Source: Hymenobacter armeniacus (GTDB lineage: Bacteria > Bacteroidota > Bacteroidia > Cytophagales > Hymenobacteraceae). From it: DNA of 64,000 nucleotides. Location of the stretch: assembly GCF_014699055.1 (NCBI RefSeq), contig NZ_JACXAC010000003.1, forward strand, positions 1 to 64,000. The letters are read 5' to 3'. Shown one piece after another: positions 53,869-62,590 of this stretch. The notes beneath the pieces are model-generated. The model saw nothing but the letters and a program-made list of their open reading frames with translations. It ran no database searches and was not told the DNA's origin. How positions within the stretch are numbered: position 1 is the stretch's first letter; each line of letters opens with the position of its first letter. A program made the translations under genes and the position numbers.

Positions 53869-55743
53869 CTACAACCCTGGTTCACTGCTGGCTGCATCAC
53901 CTGCGCTATCCGGTGTAGCCTCTGCTGCAACTGGTCCGAAATGGAAATGGGACAGGCGTAACAAAACCAGTACCATCAAAACAGCTTTTTCGATGGAGTA
54001 CTGGTGCAGGTGGTGGTAATAAGCATGCGCAACGTTGTTGCGAACATTTTTACCCTCGGACAAGCAGACGTACCGAATAAAATAGCACTCGTTCTCGTCA
54101 AGCAAGTCTTTCTCCTGGGCTAGGTCGAGCAGACCATCAAAAGCGACTTCGCGTAGGTCCCGCTGCCGAGCCGTGATGGTGCTGGCGCCTGAGCGTTGTA
54201 ACAACTCCCGGAGTAGCCCTTCCATTTTCGGAGTCAACGAATCGAGGCACAGCACAAAATCTGGCTGGCCGCTGCCGTTAGCTACTTTACCAAGCTGCTG
54301 GAAGAAATTTTCTAAGCCAGGTAATATCAATGGAGCCCAAGCGTACTCAACGGTGTTGCCACTAAAGTCACTTTCGGGGAGCGGTTGAGCAAACCAACTG
54401 TGCTGCTCCAAGTAACTACGGACGGTCTCAAAAGTGAATTTGCCTTGCCGGTAGCCTTCAACGAACAGACGGCCGGTATACTGGAGCTGGAGCTGCAGCC
54501 CGAGGCTATACATTTGTTTGGCATAGCGAAGGTTGCGCTCCTCCTCATCGGCGCCGCTGGGTTCGTGCGACGTATTCCGGTTTTCGTCGATGTAAACGGT
54601 GGGGACTAAATCCAGGAAAGATGGCTGCCGCTCTTGGGCGGCTTTCTGCTTCATATCTGCGAAATCCGGGATGGCGCGCGGCGAAAAGGCTAGGTACCGA
54701 CAAACCTCATCGGCGTCAACGGCTAAAACGGCTTCGGTGTGACGTTTAATATCGTCGGCCAGCATTTGGGACTGTTCCGGGGTAAACTCGCTGGTTACAA
54801 CGCCTAGGCGGAGCTTGTCCTTAAGGGCTTGAGCCTGCTCCAGGGAGCGGGTTTCAGCTGCCTGGTCACCGGATAGCTGGTAGGCATTGGCCGCACGGGT
54901 CAGGAACTCGATGGGCATGAGGCTGGAGTCATCGGAGAGACGTTGGGCGGCCAAGGCCTCGTAGGTCTGTCCCAAACGCTGATGCCACTCACGGGGGGGC
55001 AGCTGGCTGCCTTGGGCGAAAGGCGCTGCCAGCTTACAAAGGTGCTCGCAGGTGTGATAGTCGGCAGCGGCGAAGCGTTCCTCAAACAGGCTGACAACAG
55101 TGGGTAAAATAGTGCCCGCGGGGTCATGGGCCCGAAACAGCTGAGCCTGCTCGGTGATGAGCGTGAAGATATGAGCGCGACCCTCTTGCTCGTAAGGCAC
55201 AGCGCCGGTAAAGCGGTCGAGGGCTGCCGCCGCCGTATCAGCCTCGCGGTGACGAAAGCGGGTGGAAATGGCGCAAGCTTGCCGCAAGATATCCAGACAG
55301 TCCCGGCGCCCACTGATACAGTCCGCTTGATTGAGAGCAGCGAGCAGGCTATCCAAGGCTGCTATAGCGTAGCGGCCGCTTTTAATAGGCTTGGGAGCAT
55401 TCCAGAGAATAAGGCCGTAGCGAGCCTTCAGGAAGGGATTGGTGGTTTGATCGAAGCGTTGCTGATAATAGCTTAACGCATCGCTGCCAAGGTCGTTGGG
55501 CAGGGGCGAGCCCACTGTTTGGCCTTCGGTCGTGGTGGCTGAAAACTCCCGTTCGGCGGTGCACTCCTTGAACCAGATACCCAGTGCAATCCGCTCATAT
55601 TGGACCGCTGGGGCTATTTCACTGGGAGCCGTAGCCTCTTTTAGTTCGGCAGTAAGATCACGGTCATGGATAGCATTCCATGTGTGACAGTTGGTATCTA
55701 AAAAGCTGGCTAAGTTAGCTATAGAAGTAAAAATTTCTGGCAT
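53869..55743 (-). CDS. DUF4209-like protein with HEPN-type R-x4-H motif
   Basis: The protein is 624 residues and mostly alpha-helical. The N-terminal 400 residues are rich in short helix-turn repeats (SALDSLLAAL-type, FEERFAAADYHTCEHLCKLA). The C-terminal 180 resemble DUF4209 (LPGLENFFQQLG, KMEGLLRELLQRSG, LREVAFDGLLDL). They end with GKNVRNNVAHAYYHH, in which R568-N-N-V-A-H573 is the R-x4-H signature of HEPN domains. HEPN proteins of this pattern are often RNases in defence or toxin systems, but activity is not shown here. It is flanked by the 117-bp direct repeats and follows the pPIWI-RE cassette by 481 bases in the same orientation. It is lower in GC than the chromosomal genes. Confidence 0.7.
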   Translation of the reverse strand: MPEIFTSIANLASFLDTNCHTWNAIHDRDLTAELKEATAPSEIAPAVQYERIALGIWFKECTAEREFSATTTEGQTVGSPLPNDLGSDALSYYQQRFDQTTNPFLKARYGLILWNAPKPIKSGRYAIAALDSLLAALNQADCISGRRDCLDILRQACAISTRFRHREADTAAAALDRFTGAVPYEQEGRAHIFTLITEQAQLFRAHDPAGTILPTVVSLFEERFAAADYHTCEHLCKLAAPFAQGSQLPPREWHQRLGQTYEALAAQRLSDDSSLMPIEFLTRAANAYQLSGDQAAETRSLEQAQALKDKLRLGVVTSEFTPEQSQMLADDIKRHTEAVLAVDADEVCRYLAFSPRAIPDFADMKQKAAQERQPSFLDLVPTVYIDENRNTSHEPSGADEEERNLRYAKQMYSLGLQLQLQYTGRLFVEGYRQGKFTFETVRSYLEQHSWFAQPLPESDFSGNTVEYAWAPLILPGLENFFQQLGKVANGSGQPDFVLCLDSLTPKMEGLLRELLQRSGASTITARQRDLREVAFDGLLDLAQEKDLLDENECYFIRYVCLSEGKNVRNNVAHAYYHHLHQYSIEKAVLMVLVLLRLSHFHFGPVAAEATPDSAGDAASSEPGL

Positions 55744-55939
55744 ATGCTACAGATTGGCGTGTCAAAAAAGTGAAGGTTTAGTACCTGAAAATGCAAACAC
55801 CGTAATTCGACATCGCAATCATTGCGTTGGTTCCCTCGCTGCTTACTTTATTCGTAGCCGATTGACCTTAGTAAAGCCAACGTATTGTGCAGCTTTAAAC
55901 CTGAAGGCTACTGCTCATCGGAGACACTCGGGAGCCAAA

Positions 55940-56056
55940 ATCACAATCTAAAGCCGACGAAATTGTCTAAGAACCATCTCTCAGGACTTTTCTGAGTGTA
56001 TGCTCCGCAACTGAAAATCGGCTTTGGTGGACTCTGATGGGCTTGAGAAGGGCAGC
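55940..56056. repeat. Direct repeat copy 2 (117 bp) between the DUF4209 and pPIWI-RE genes
   Basis: It aligns end to end with copy 1 at 53651-53767 with a few single-base gaps. The 15-base AAAATCGGCTTTGGT core is identical. It lies about 170 bases past the stop of the PIWI gene, and copy 1 lies about 100 bases past the stop of the DUF4209 gene. The remainder of the 480-base gap (55744-55939 and 56057-56224) shows no gene. Confidence 0.8.
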
Positions 56057-56224
56057 ATGTCAACTAGCGAGTGCCCCGGCTTGACGGCTCTCACTTGGCC
56101 TTACGAAATGACATGCCAGCCACTTTTACACCATTTAACTTGAATTAAGATGCTGTTCGCTCGCAAGTCGGGTGCCGTAGTGTGGCCGCATCAATCACAT
56201 TACGGCACCCATCACCTACAAAAG

Positions 56225-59152
56225 CTACTCTGACTCTTCTTCATCTACTTCTTCCCCACCTTCATCCTCCGCCTCAAACTCGGCCAGTTCATAGTCGGGT
56301 ACATATTGCTTGAGCACCGAAGCAAAGTGAAGCGGCCCGGGCAGCGTGGTCCAGCCACCAAAATGGTCGTAGGAAGCCCGTAAATCCTCAACGAAGCAAG
56401 CTAATTCATCCGAGGTATAGCGCGGTGTGGGTTGGTCAGGATTGGGCACCACGGTAATTTCCACCGCCACGGGCGTGGCCCAAGTACCCGTGAAAACACC
56501 CCGATTAAACACCTTGCTGTCTTTGCCCTTTAAGCTGGTAACAGGGCGGTAGCAACTCTGGGCCCGGGGCTCCGACATAAGCTTGGAGCCGAAGGACAAG
56601 TAGGTCGGGAGGAAAGGGGTGGCCTCGCTAAGATGATAGAGCTTAGCATCGGCCCAGGTTCCCACCGCACGCGTTTCTTCACCTCCTGTGGCCAAGAGTC
56701 CGTCCGCAGCAAGCACGACTTTGGGAGCATGAGCGGGTCGGATGCGCAGCAGGGAAACATGGGGCAGGCCCTTTAACAAGCCATTTCCTCCGCCCGGCAG
56801 GCTAATTGCTGCAGCGTTGCTGCCGTCTATCGCTTTGTCTGCCAGCCAGGGCCAGACGCCGCCGAGTGTGCTCATGTCAGCTAAGATGACCACATCGCGG
56901 GTGGAATGGTGGGCTGCCCGCGCGCGAAGCTGATTGAAGAAAAATTGCCCCGATTGATTTTTGCGTCCCTCCATGAGGGCAAAAAAGTTAGCTGTATTCC
57001 CTAGGTAGCTGGAACCATGACTGGCAATGCGGCGCACGGCCTGCGAAAGTGGCAACCAGATAACCTCTTCGGTTTGGGAGTGCTCCCGTTTCTGCAACAG
57101 CGTCGCGGCTAAACACTCGCCGGTCTGCGTGTCGATTTCGACCAAATAAGGGATAAAGCTGGTGTTATTGCCTTTCTGCTGTTTCTGGTTAACCCGGATA
57201 ATGCCCATGCCCAACACCACAGGGCAGAAGTCGCCAGCGGCTACGTGAGGCAGGCTTTTTGCAAGAAGGTCTTTCAGACCGTGCATACGGCCCATGGGCT
57301 TCCAAGCTAAGTCACCCCAGGCGTTGATGGTGCGGAGGCGGAAGTCGGCTACTTCGTCCTCCGTAGCCGTGCGGCCTGCTTCGGTGCTGGGGAGCAGGTA
57401 CTGGACGAGTACATTCAGGCCGTTGATGAGTTCAATGCGGCCGACTTGCTTGTTAATGGGGTCGTCGGCACCGCTGCTTCCGTCGGCATGCTTGTACTGT
57501 TTGCGGGCGATGACCAGCGCCCCATCAAGCGGAGCTTTTCCATCAGGGTCGTATTTCTTCTGCAGGCGGCTCACCCACGGCTGCCAAGCTGCTTGGCGCC
57601 GTTCAGCCCGTTCCTGGGGCCGGGCTGAACGGCCCTGGTACTGCCTTTCGCTCGGGTCCCAATTGGAAAGATGAACGCCTGAAGGGAGCTCTTCAAGGTG
57701 AACCTTGAGGGCGCGGGTGCCCAGCGCTTTTTTTAGAATATCCCGGGCCAGCTTCGCATCCTCTACCAGGCCATTCTGATAAGCAATAAGCAGGTGGTAC
57801 TGCCCATCATAGTACTGAGCCAGCCCAGTCTGGGCACGGGCCTGCCAGTCGGCGTAGAGAAGCTTTTTCCGCTTGCGGTCGGCAGCATCTTTTTTCTTCT
57901 GTTCTTGTGGACTCAAGGAAGAAGGTTTCTTTCGTTTGATAGGCGAGGGGAAGGCAACTTGCCAATCGGCGCCCAACCCAGCCAACGGGGTAGTTTCGGT
58001 TTCAACCAACCGCAATGCCCCGTTCCACGGACAGAACCCCGCCTGTGTCAGTAGTCGCCTAACGGCCGCGTAGGCATCCAAGCGGTCGAGGTCAGTGACA
58101 CCCGTGCCAGCAGTTTTGAGCTTGCTACGGCCAGGAAGCGCTTGTACTCGAACCGGGCAGCGCAGGAAGTCGTCGGCGGAAGCGCCATCCCGGCCTAGCT
58201 CCGTAGCCGTAAAATCAGCTGCTGGCGCAGGCAGAAAATACTCTGCTGCCAGGGCGGCATAGTCATCTTGCAGCACCAATCGGTTGGTGATACTATACTT
58301 GAATGCCCGCCCTGGCTGTTCGTGCGGAAAAGCAAGTCCGCTCAAACCACGACCTCGGAAACTCTTGGTCGGCGTCGTAGTCCAGTTCTGCTTGCGTACT
58401 TCCATGAACAGCACCGGCAACTTCCGGCCGGGGTAGGTTGCTACCTTCAGCGTCAGGCCCAGGCTAAACCACGCTTGATGTCGGCCGAGGGCCACAGGAA
58501 TGGGGTCCGTAACCAACCGGGCGCTGCCGTCAGCGAGGTCAGTACCAACCTCGCGGCGCAAAGCTCCTTTGCCTTCGAACACCTCTTTCCCAACCAGCAA
58601 ACTAGCCGCATAGTCGGCCAGGTCGGCAAAAGCCGTGGCCTCATACGATTTAGCAGGAACTGCCGTATTGTTTTTGCCGGTGTCCCACCCAAAAACCGGG
58701 ACGTTAGCCGCATTGGCCTCGGCGGCATCGCCGCGGATGGCCAGTTTCTGCAGTTTGCCGGCGATTACTTTTTCCGATTCGCTCAAGCCCAGCTTAGGCA
58801 GTGCCTCCCGGGTCCATTGAACAATGGCGCGATTGGCTTCGAATTTGGCCTTTTCCTCATTCGACTGGCTAAAGCATAGTAATCGATTTTCCCGCTCGCC
58901 AAATCGCATCCCTAGACCCAAGGCGTACCCCACTCGAACTGTGCCAGGGTCGTAGAGTTGAACGCGCAGGCGCAGGTCCTTGATGGGAAGCCTTTTTTCC
59001 TTCGCATCCCAATAGGCTTTTGATAGCTCGATAGCCAAATCGTGTGCCTCCTGGGTCCAACGAACCCGGGTGATGGAATAAGACGGGGTAGCGCCCTCGT
59101 TGGAGAAGGCAAAGGCCAAAAACGTGGGCGGGGGAGCGGATTTTCGGGTCAT
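56225..59152 (-). CDS. pPIWI-RE family PIWI/RNase H-fold protein
   Basis: The protein is 975 residues. The N-terminal part has a beta-rich module (ITRVRWTQEAHDLAIELSKAYW; RLRVQLYDPGTVRVGYALGLGMRFGERENRLL-type strand pattern), like the X module of pPIWI-RE proteins. A basic, Lys-rich segment lies at about 405-432. The C-terminal RNase H-like region covers about 640-950. It has CPVVLGMGIIRVNQKQ at 643-658, YLVEIDTQTGECLAATLL at 669-686, and DVVILADMSTLGGVWPWL at 753-770 with Asp759. It also has LPGPLHFASVLKQYV near 937-951, a feature I associate with the family. An acidic tail follows. I see no PAZ or MID domain of ordinary Argonautes. It starts 15 bases after the helicase stop. The predicted role is nucleic-acid-guided or R-loop-directed interference. 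Target and guide are unknown. Confidence 0.72.
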   Translation of the reverse strand: MTRKSAPPPTFLAFAFSNEGATPSYSITRVRWTQEAHDLAIELSKAYWDAKEKRLPIKDLRLRVQLYDPGTVRVGYALGLGMRFGERENRLLCFSQSNEEKAKFEANRAIVQWTREALPKLGLSESEKVIAGKLQKLAIRGDAAEANAANVPVFGWDTGKNNTAVPAKSYEATAFADLADYAASLLVGKEVFEGKGALRREVGTDLADGSARLVTDPIPVALGRHQAWFSLGLTLKVATYPGRKLPVLFMEVRKQNWTTTPTKSFRGRGLSGLAFPHEQPGRAFKYSITNRLVLQDDYAALAAEYFLPAPAADFTATELGRDGASADDFLRCPVRVQALPGRSKLKTAGTGVTDLDRLDAYAAVRRLLTQAGFCPWNGALRLVETETTPLAGLGADWQVAFPSPIKRKKPSSLSPQEQKKKDAADRKRKKLLYADWQARAQTGLAQYYDGQYHLLIAYQNGLVEDAKLARDILKKALGTRALKVHLEELPSGVHLSNWDPSERQYQGRSARPQERAERRQAAWQPWVSRLQKKYDPDGKAPLDGALVIARKQYKHADGSSGADDPINKQVGRIELINGLNVLVQYLLPSTEAGRTATEDEVADFRLRTINAWGDLAWKPMGRMHGLKDLLAKSLPHVAAGDFCPVVLGMGIIRVNQKQQKGNNTSFIPYLVEIDTQTGECLAATLLQKREHSQTEEVIWLPLSQAVRRIASHGSSYLGNTANFFALMEGRKNQSGQFFFNQLRARAAHHSTRDVVILADMSTLGGVWPWLADKAIDGSNAAAISLPGGGNGLLKGLPHVSLLRIRPAHAPKVVLAADGLLATGGEETRAVGTWADAKLYHLSEATPFLPTYLSFGSKLMSEPRAQSCYRPVTSLKGKDSKVFNRGVFTGTWATPVAVEITVVPNPDQPTPRYTSDELACFVEDLRASYDHFGGWTTLPGPLHFASVLKQYVPDYELAEFEAEDEGGEEVDEEESE

Positions 59153-59167
59153 ACGGAAAGAAGGATT

Positions 59168-62100
59168 TTATTTGGTGTGCTTGGCCACAAGGCCCTCAAT
59201 GGAATCGAAAGCAAACGCCTGGGCGAAGGGGGCGTAGAGAGCGGCCAGAACCGGGGGGAACCACTCGGGAGGGCAGTCGTCGCTCAAATAATCCGCAAAC
59301 AGCTCCTGCATGGTGACGAGCACACTGGAGCGGTTATCGTCCGGTTGGCTGCGCGGATTCTCTTCATTCCACTCGGCGCTGTGCGGGGCCCAAGCAGCGT
59401 CCACGAAGTAGACGACGGCTGGGCTACCCCCGCGGATGGCCCGGCCAATGGTTTGCAGAATGGGGATGAGTAGGTTCGCGGCAAAGGGGCGGATAAACTC
59501 CTTTGGCAGGCGGTGGGCACTCAAGGGACGGGCCAGCAGGCTCATGGCCTTTTTGTAGAGCAGATGGCGCTGCTCTGTAAATGCCTCGGCGATAGTAGCT
59601 AAGCTGCTGGTTGCAAAATCTGTTAGGTCAAAATGCTCCGTGTGCTGTGCAATAGTAGAAAGCAATAGGCTGACGTCACCTGCCGTCGGGTGAGGCCGGG
59701 TGAGAAAGTAAACCGTCCCGATAGCGGCCGTGCGATTGTCCGGGTCGTGGATATTCTCGGCATCGTTGAATACGATGTTGATGCCGCGGCCTAGCGCCGT
59801 AAAAGGGAAGACGACCACCTGCACGCCTTCATCGTCGACTAATTGCCCCAATAGTTCTACCTGCCCTTTGAGTAAGTACTGCTTGGCTGGGAGCCCATCG
59901 GCTGGACGAGTACGCACAATGCCCCGGGCGTGCTTGGCCAGGTCCTTGTTGGCCTCCTCCAACGCCTGCATGACCAGCTGCACTTGCTCGTAGGAGTTGA
60001 CAATTAACGCGGCGAGGCGTCGCCGCTTGCGGGGGCCGGCGGAAAATAAGGCGTCGCGTTCCAGTGCGGAGGTGCCCGTCGCGTCGGCGCGGGCCAGGCC
60101 GGCTACCATATGGGCCAGGTTTTCGAACTGGGCGCCCGCGGCTCCGCTGAAGCGCAAGTACTCGTGGGGCCGCTCGGGATGGGCGATGGGCTGACAACGG
60201 AGTTGAATTTGCACGGGCGCGGGCCGGGCCGAACGGAGAACGTAAGAAGGGGCTACGCCCAGGTGGTAGGCGGGCGAATCGGGAAGCCAGGAGGTCGCAG
60301 AAGCCAGGAGTACGTGCGCCCGGCCAGGGCCGTGTAGGCGGTGCAGCAACAGGCGCGGCGCGGCGTCGAGTAGCAAGTAGTCAATGACTACGTTTGGAAA
60401 CCGTTGGCCCGCCCGGCGGCCAGTCTGGCCGTAGCGGAAGCGTACGGCGCTGAACGGGCCAAGTAAATTGACCGGCACCAGCAAACGCAGCGCCTCGCTA
60501 ATCTGACCACCAACGAGGCCGTCAGGTAGTAAACCAAACTGCGAGAGCGACTGAGCAATACGAGCTAGCTTCTGGTAGGATGCGACGGCAAAGCCAACTT
60601 CAACCAGCAATTGCGCCACCGGAGCCACTAAGCTGTGATAGGTGGGAGGAACGTGTAACAGGTCGTTCAGCTGCGCGCTCAGGGCGTCCGTAGCGGCTTG
60701 CACATTTTCGTCGTGATAGAGGGCGTGCAAATAGGCAGCAAGGGCGGCAACCAGCACCTCCCAACGTTTGCGCGCTTTCTTTTCCGTCTTAAATCCTAGG
60801 CGGCGCTGCCAGTCCGCTACCCGCTGCTCCGGCCGGGCATCCCCGTAGAATGCCGCGTATACCGCACTATCCCAGAAATCATAGAGCCCAGCACGGTAAT
60901 CGGTGGATAAGGTGCTTGCCACCGGCACGCGTTCAAGCGCAAAGCGGATGAGGTAGTTGGTGGTAAGCAGTTGTTGTTCTAGTTGCTTGCCAAGTTCTTC
61001 CTGGTTAAGGCGCGATACGGTGTCGTAGAACCGAATCAGGTGCCGCTCAAACGTATTGGCCGCATACACGTGGGGCAGCAGCAGCTCCCGCTCGCGCAAG
61101 GAGGCCACGCCGCCCGTGAGGGCCATGCCCGTTACCCGCTGGGCCTGCATGTGAATGCTCTCATGCGTACCACCAAGTTCCAGGGTTAGTGCGCCCAAAT
61201 CGTCCAGCAGGCGCTGGCTTTCGTCGGCCTCATCAAAGATGAGCAGGTCGAAGTGCTCGGCCAGCAGTTCAAAGTACTGCAGCTTGTCGGTGCTGGTATG
61301 GGCTGGTACCTGCGTATCCGCGCTGCGGACGTGCCCCAGCCAAACAGGCGCTGAGACCAGTTCGCGTTGGTTTTTTACGCGCCCGCACTGGCTCCACAAG
61401 GGGCACAGCAAAGGCCGGGGATTATCCTTGCCGAGTGAATCGGGCAGGTAAAATTTTTCGCAAGGGGTTTCGGTGGGCCGCCATTCACGCCACGCAGTAG
61501 TTTCATCTACGGCAAAAGCGGGCAGCGGACACGTCTGGGCGAGCAAGTCAGCCCCGGCCCGGGTATCGGCAAAGCCTTCGTGTCCCTGCGCGGCGATGAG
61601 TTGCGCCAAGCGGTCAGCGTGACGGGCATGCGTAGCTGGTCCGCGCCCTACCAGCAAGCCGGCCTGCACCTGGTAGTTGCGTAGGCGTTCTAAGTAATCG
61701 CGCGCGGTTTCGATGCTGGTGAAAAATACAGCCACCCGGAGCCCTGTGGTGGCCAAGTGTGCGCAGAGCAGGGTAATGAGAGTGGTCTTGCCCGAGCCAG
61801 GCAAGCCGATGAGATGACGTAACCCCGTTAAGTCTAACTCCTCCGTGCGGCGCAACTGCCCTTTATCCCAGGCATCAACCACAATATCCTGTAGCCGCTT
61901 TCCCCATTCTTCCCGGGGAAAGCGCTGAGCTGCTTCGTCCTGCGCATCCATGGCCTCGGCCATTGCGCGCAGCGCCGCCAAGCTGACCGTTAACCCTTTT
62001 GCGGGAGCGCGGTGCAAGTTGTGCTGCGCTGGCGCGGGAGGGGTAAGGCCGGCGAGGCGCAAGGGGATGTTGACGGGGCTATTCTCCTCGCGCAGCCGAA

Positions 62101-62590
62101 CGACTAAGTCGTCCTCGGTTGGCGCCAGTTTACGTACGGGCTTGGTGTGCGCCAACGGAGAAAGCAATACTGCACGGGCGCGTTCGATTTCATCGTCCTT
62201 GCCTTCTTCGCGCGTAAAAAACAGGCTTGCTTCATCAATGCGATAAGCGGGGGTTACTCCCGCTTCGCGAGCAAAAGTGTAGAGGTCTCGCACCGCTTTC
62301 TGAACGGCCCGGCGGGTGGGAAGCGGCCCCGTATGGCGGCGATTTTGCGCGATGGCCTGTGCGTAGCCAGTAGCTTGATAGCTTGTTTCGAAAGCCTTGC
62401 TCCCGCTGAGTAAATGGGGGAGAAGTTCAAGATTTCTTTCGCCTAGCAATTCAAGTAGCACGCAGCTCCACTGAATGCGAAGCTGTCGCCGCCAGTCGGG
62501 TGGACTGAGCGGGTTGGCCGCGGCAGGCGCAGCTTTGGTCTTCTTTTTAGTCGAGGCGGCCACGGGTGCGTAGAATATGGATGAGGTCAT
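59168..62590 (-). CDS. XPD/DinG-like superfamily 2 helicase of the pPIWI-RE cassette
   Basis: The protein is 1140 residues. Walker A is GLPGSGKTT at 262-270. Walker B is LLIFDEADES with D453-E-A-D456. Between them lie four cysteines, at about 354, 377, 396 and 402, as CP ... C ... LLCPLWSQC. That spacing fits the Fe-S domain of XPD/DinG helicases. Motif VI is ILQTIGRAIRGG near 1044-1055. The first 200 residues are a poorly recognised N-terminal domain. Its 5' end overlaps the REase-like gene by 44 bases and the PIWI gene starts 15 bases after its stop, so the three genes form one operon. It likely unwinds DNA or an R-loop for the PIWI protein. Confidence 0.8.
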   Translation of the reverse strand: MTSSIFYAPVAASTKKKTKAAPAAANPLSPPDWRRQLRIQWSCVLLELLGERNLELLPHLLSGSKAFETSYQATGYAQAIAQNRRHTGPLPTRRAVQKAVRDLYTFAREAGVTPAYRIDEASLFFTREEGKDDEIERARAVLLSPLAHTKPVRKLAPTEDDLVVRLREENSPVNIPLRLAGLTPPAPAQHNLHRAPAKGLTVSLAALRAMAEAMDAQDEAAQRFPREEWGKRLQDIVVDAWDKGQLRRTEELDLTGLRHLIGLPGSGKTTLITLLCAHLATTGLRVAVFFTSIETARDYLERLRNYQVQAGLLVGRGPATHARHADRLAQLIAAQGHEGFADTRAGADLLAQTCPLPAFAVDETTAWREWRPTETPCEKFYLPDSLGKDNPRPLLCPLWSQCGRVKNQRELVSAPVWLGHVRSADTQVPAHTSTDKLQYFELLAEHFDLLIFDEADESQRLLDDLGALTLELGGTHESIHMQAQRVTGMALTGGVASLRERELLLPHVYAANTFERHLIRFYDTVSRLNQEELGKQLEQQLLTTNYLIRFALERVPVASTLSTDYRAGLYDFWDSAVYAAFYGDARPEQRVADWQRRLGFKTEKKARKRWEVLVAALAAYLHALYHDENVQAATDALSAQLNDLLHVPPTYHSLVAPVAQLLVEVGFAVASYQKLARIAQSLSQFGLLPDGLVGGQISEALRLLVPVNLLGPFSAVRFRYGQTGRRAGQRFPNVVIDYLLLDAAPRLLLHRLHGPGRAHVLLASATSWLPDSPAYHLGVAPSYVLRSARPAPVQIQLRCQPIAHPERPHEYLRFSGAAGAQFENLAHMVAGLARADATGTSALERDALFSAGPRKRRRLAALIVNSYEQVQLVMQALEEANKDLAKHARGIVRTRPADGLPAKQYLLKGQVELLGQLVDDEGVQVVVFPFTALGRGINIVFNDAENIHDPDNRTAAIGTVYFLTRPHPTAGDVSLLLSTIAQHTEHFDLTDFATSSLATIAEAFTEQRHLLYKKAMSLLARPLSAHRLPKEFIRPFAANLLIPILQTIGRAIRGGSPAVVYFVDAAWAPHSAEWNEENPRSQPDDNRSSVLVTMQELFADYLSDDCPPEWFPPVLAALYAPFAQAFAFDSIEGLVAKHTK

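Noticed and set aside
56225-59152. Ordinary long or short prokaryotic Argonaute
   Set aside because: No MID or PAZ features were seen, and the helicase and nuclease partners fit the pPIWI-RE arrangement better.
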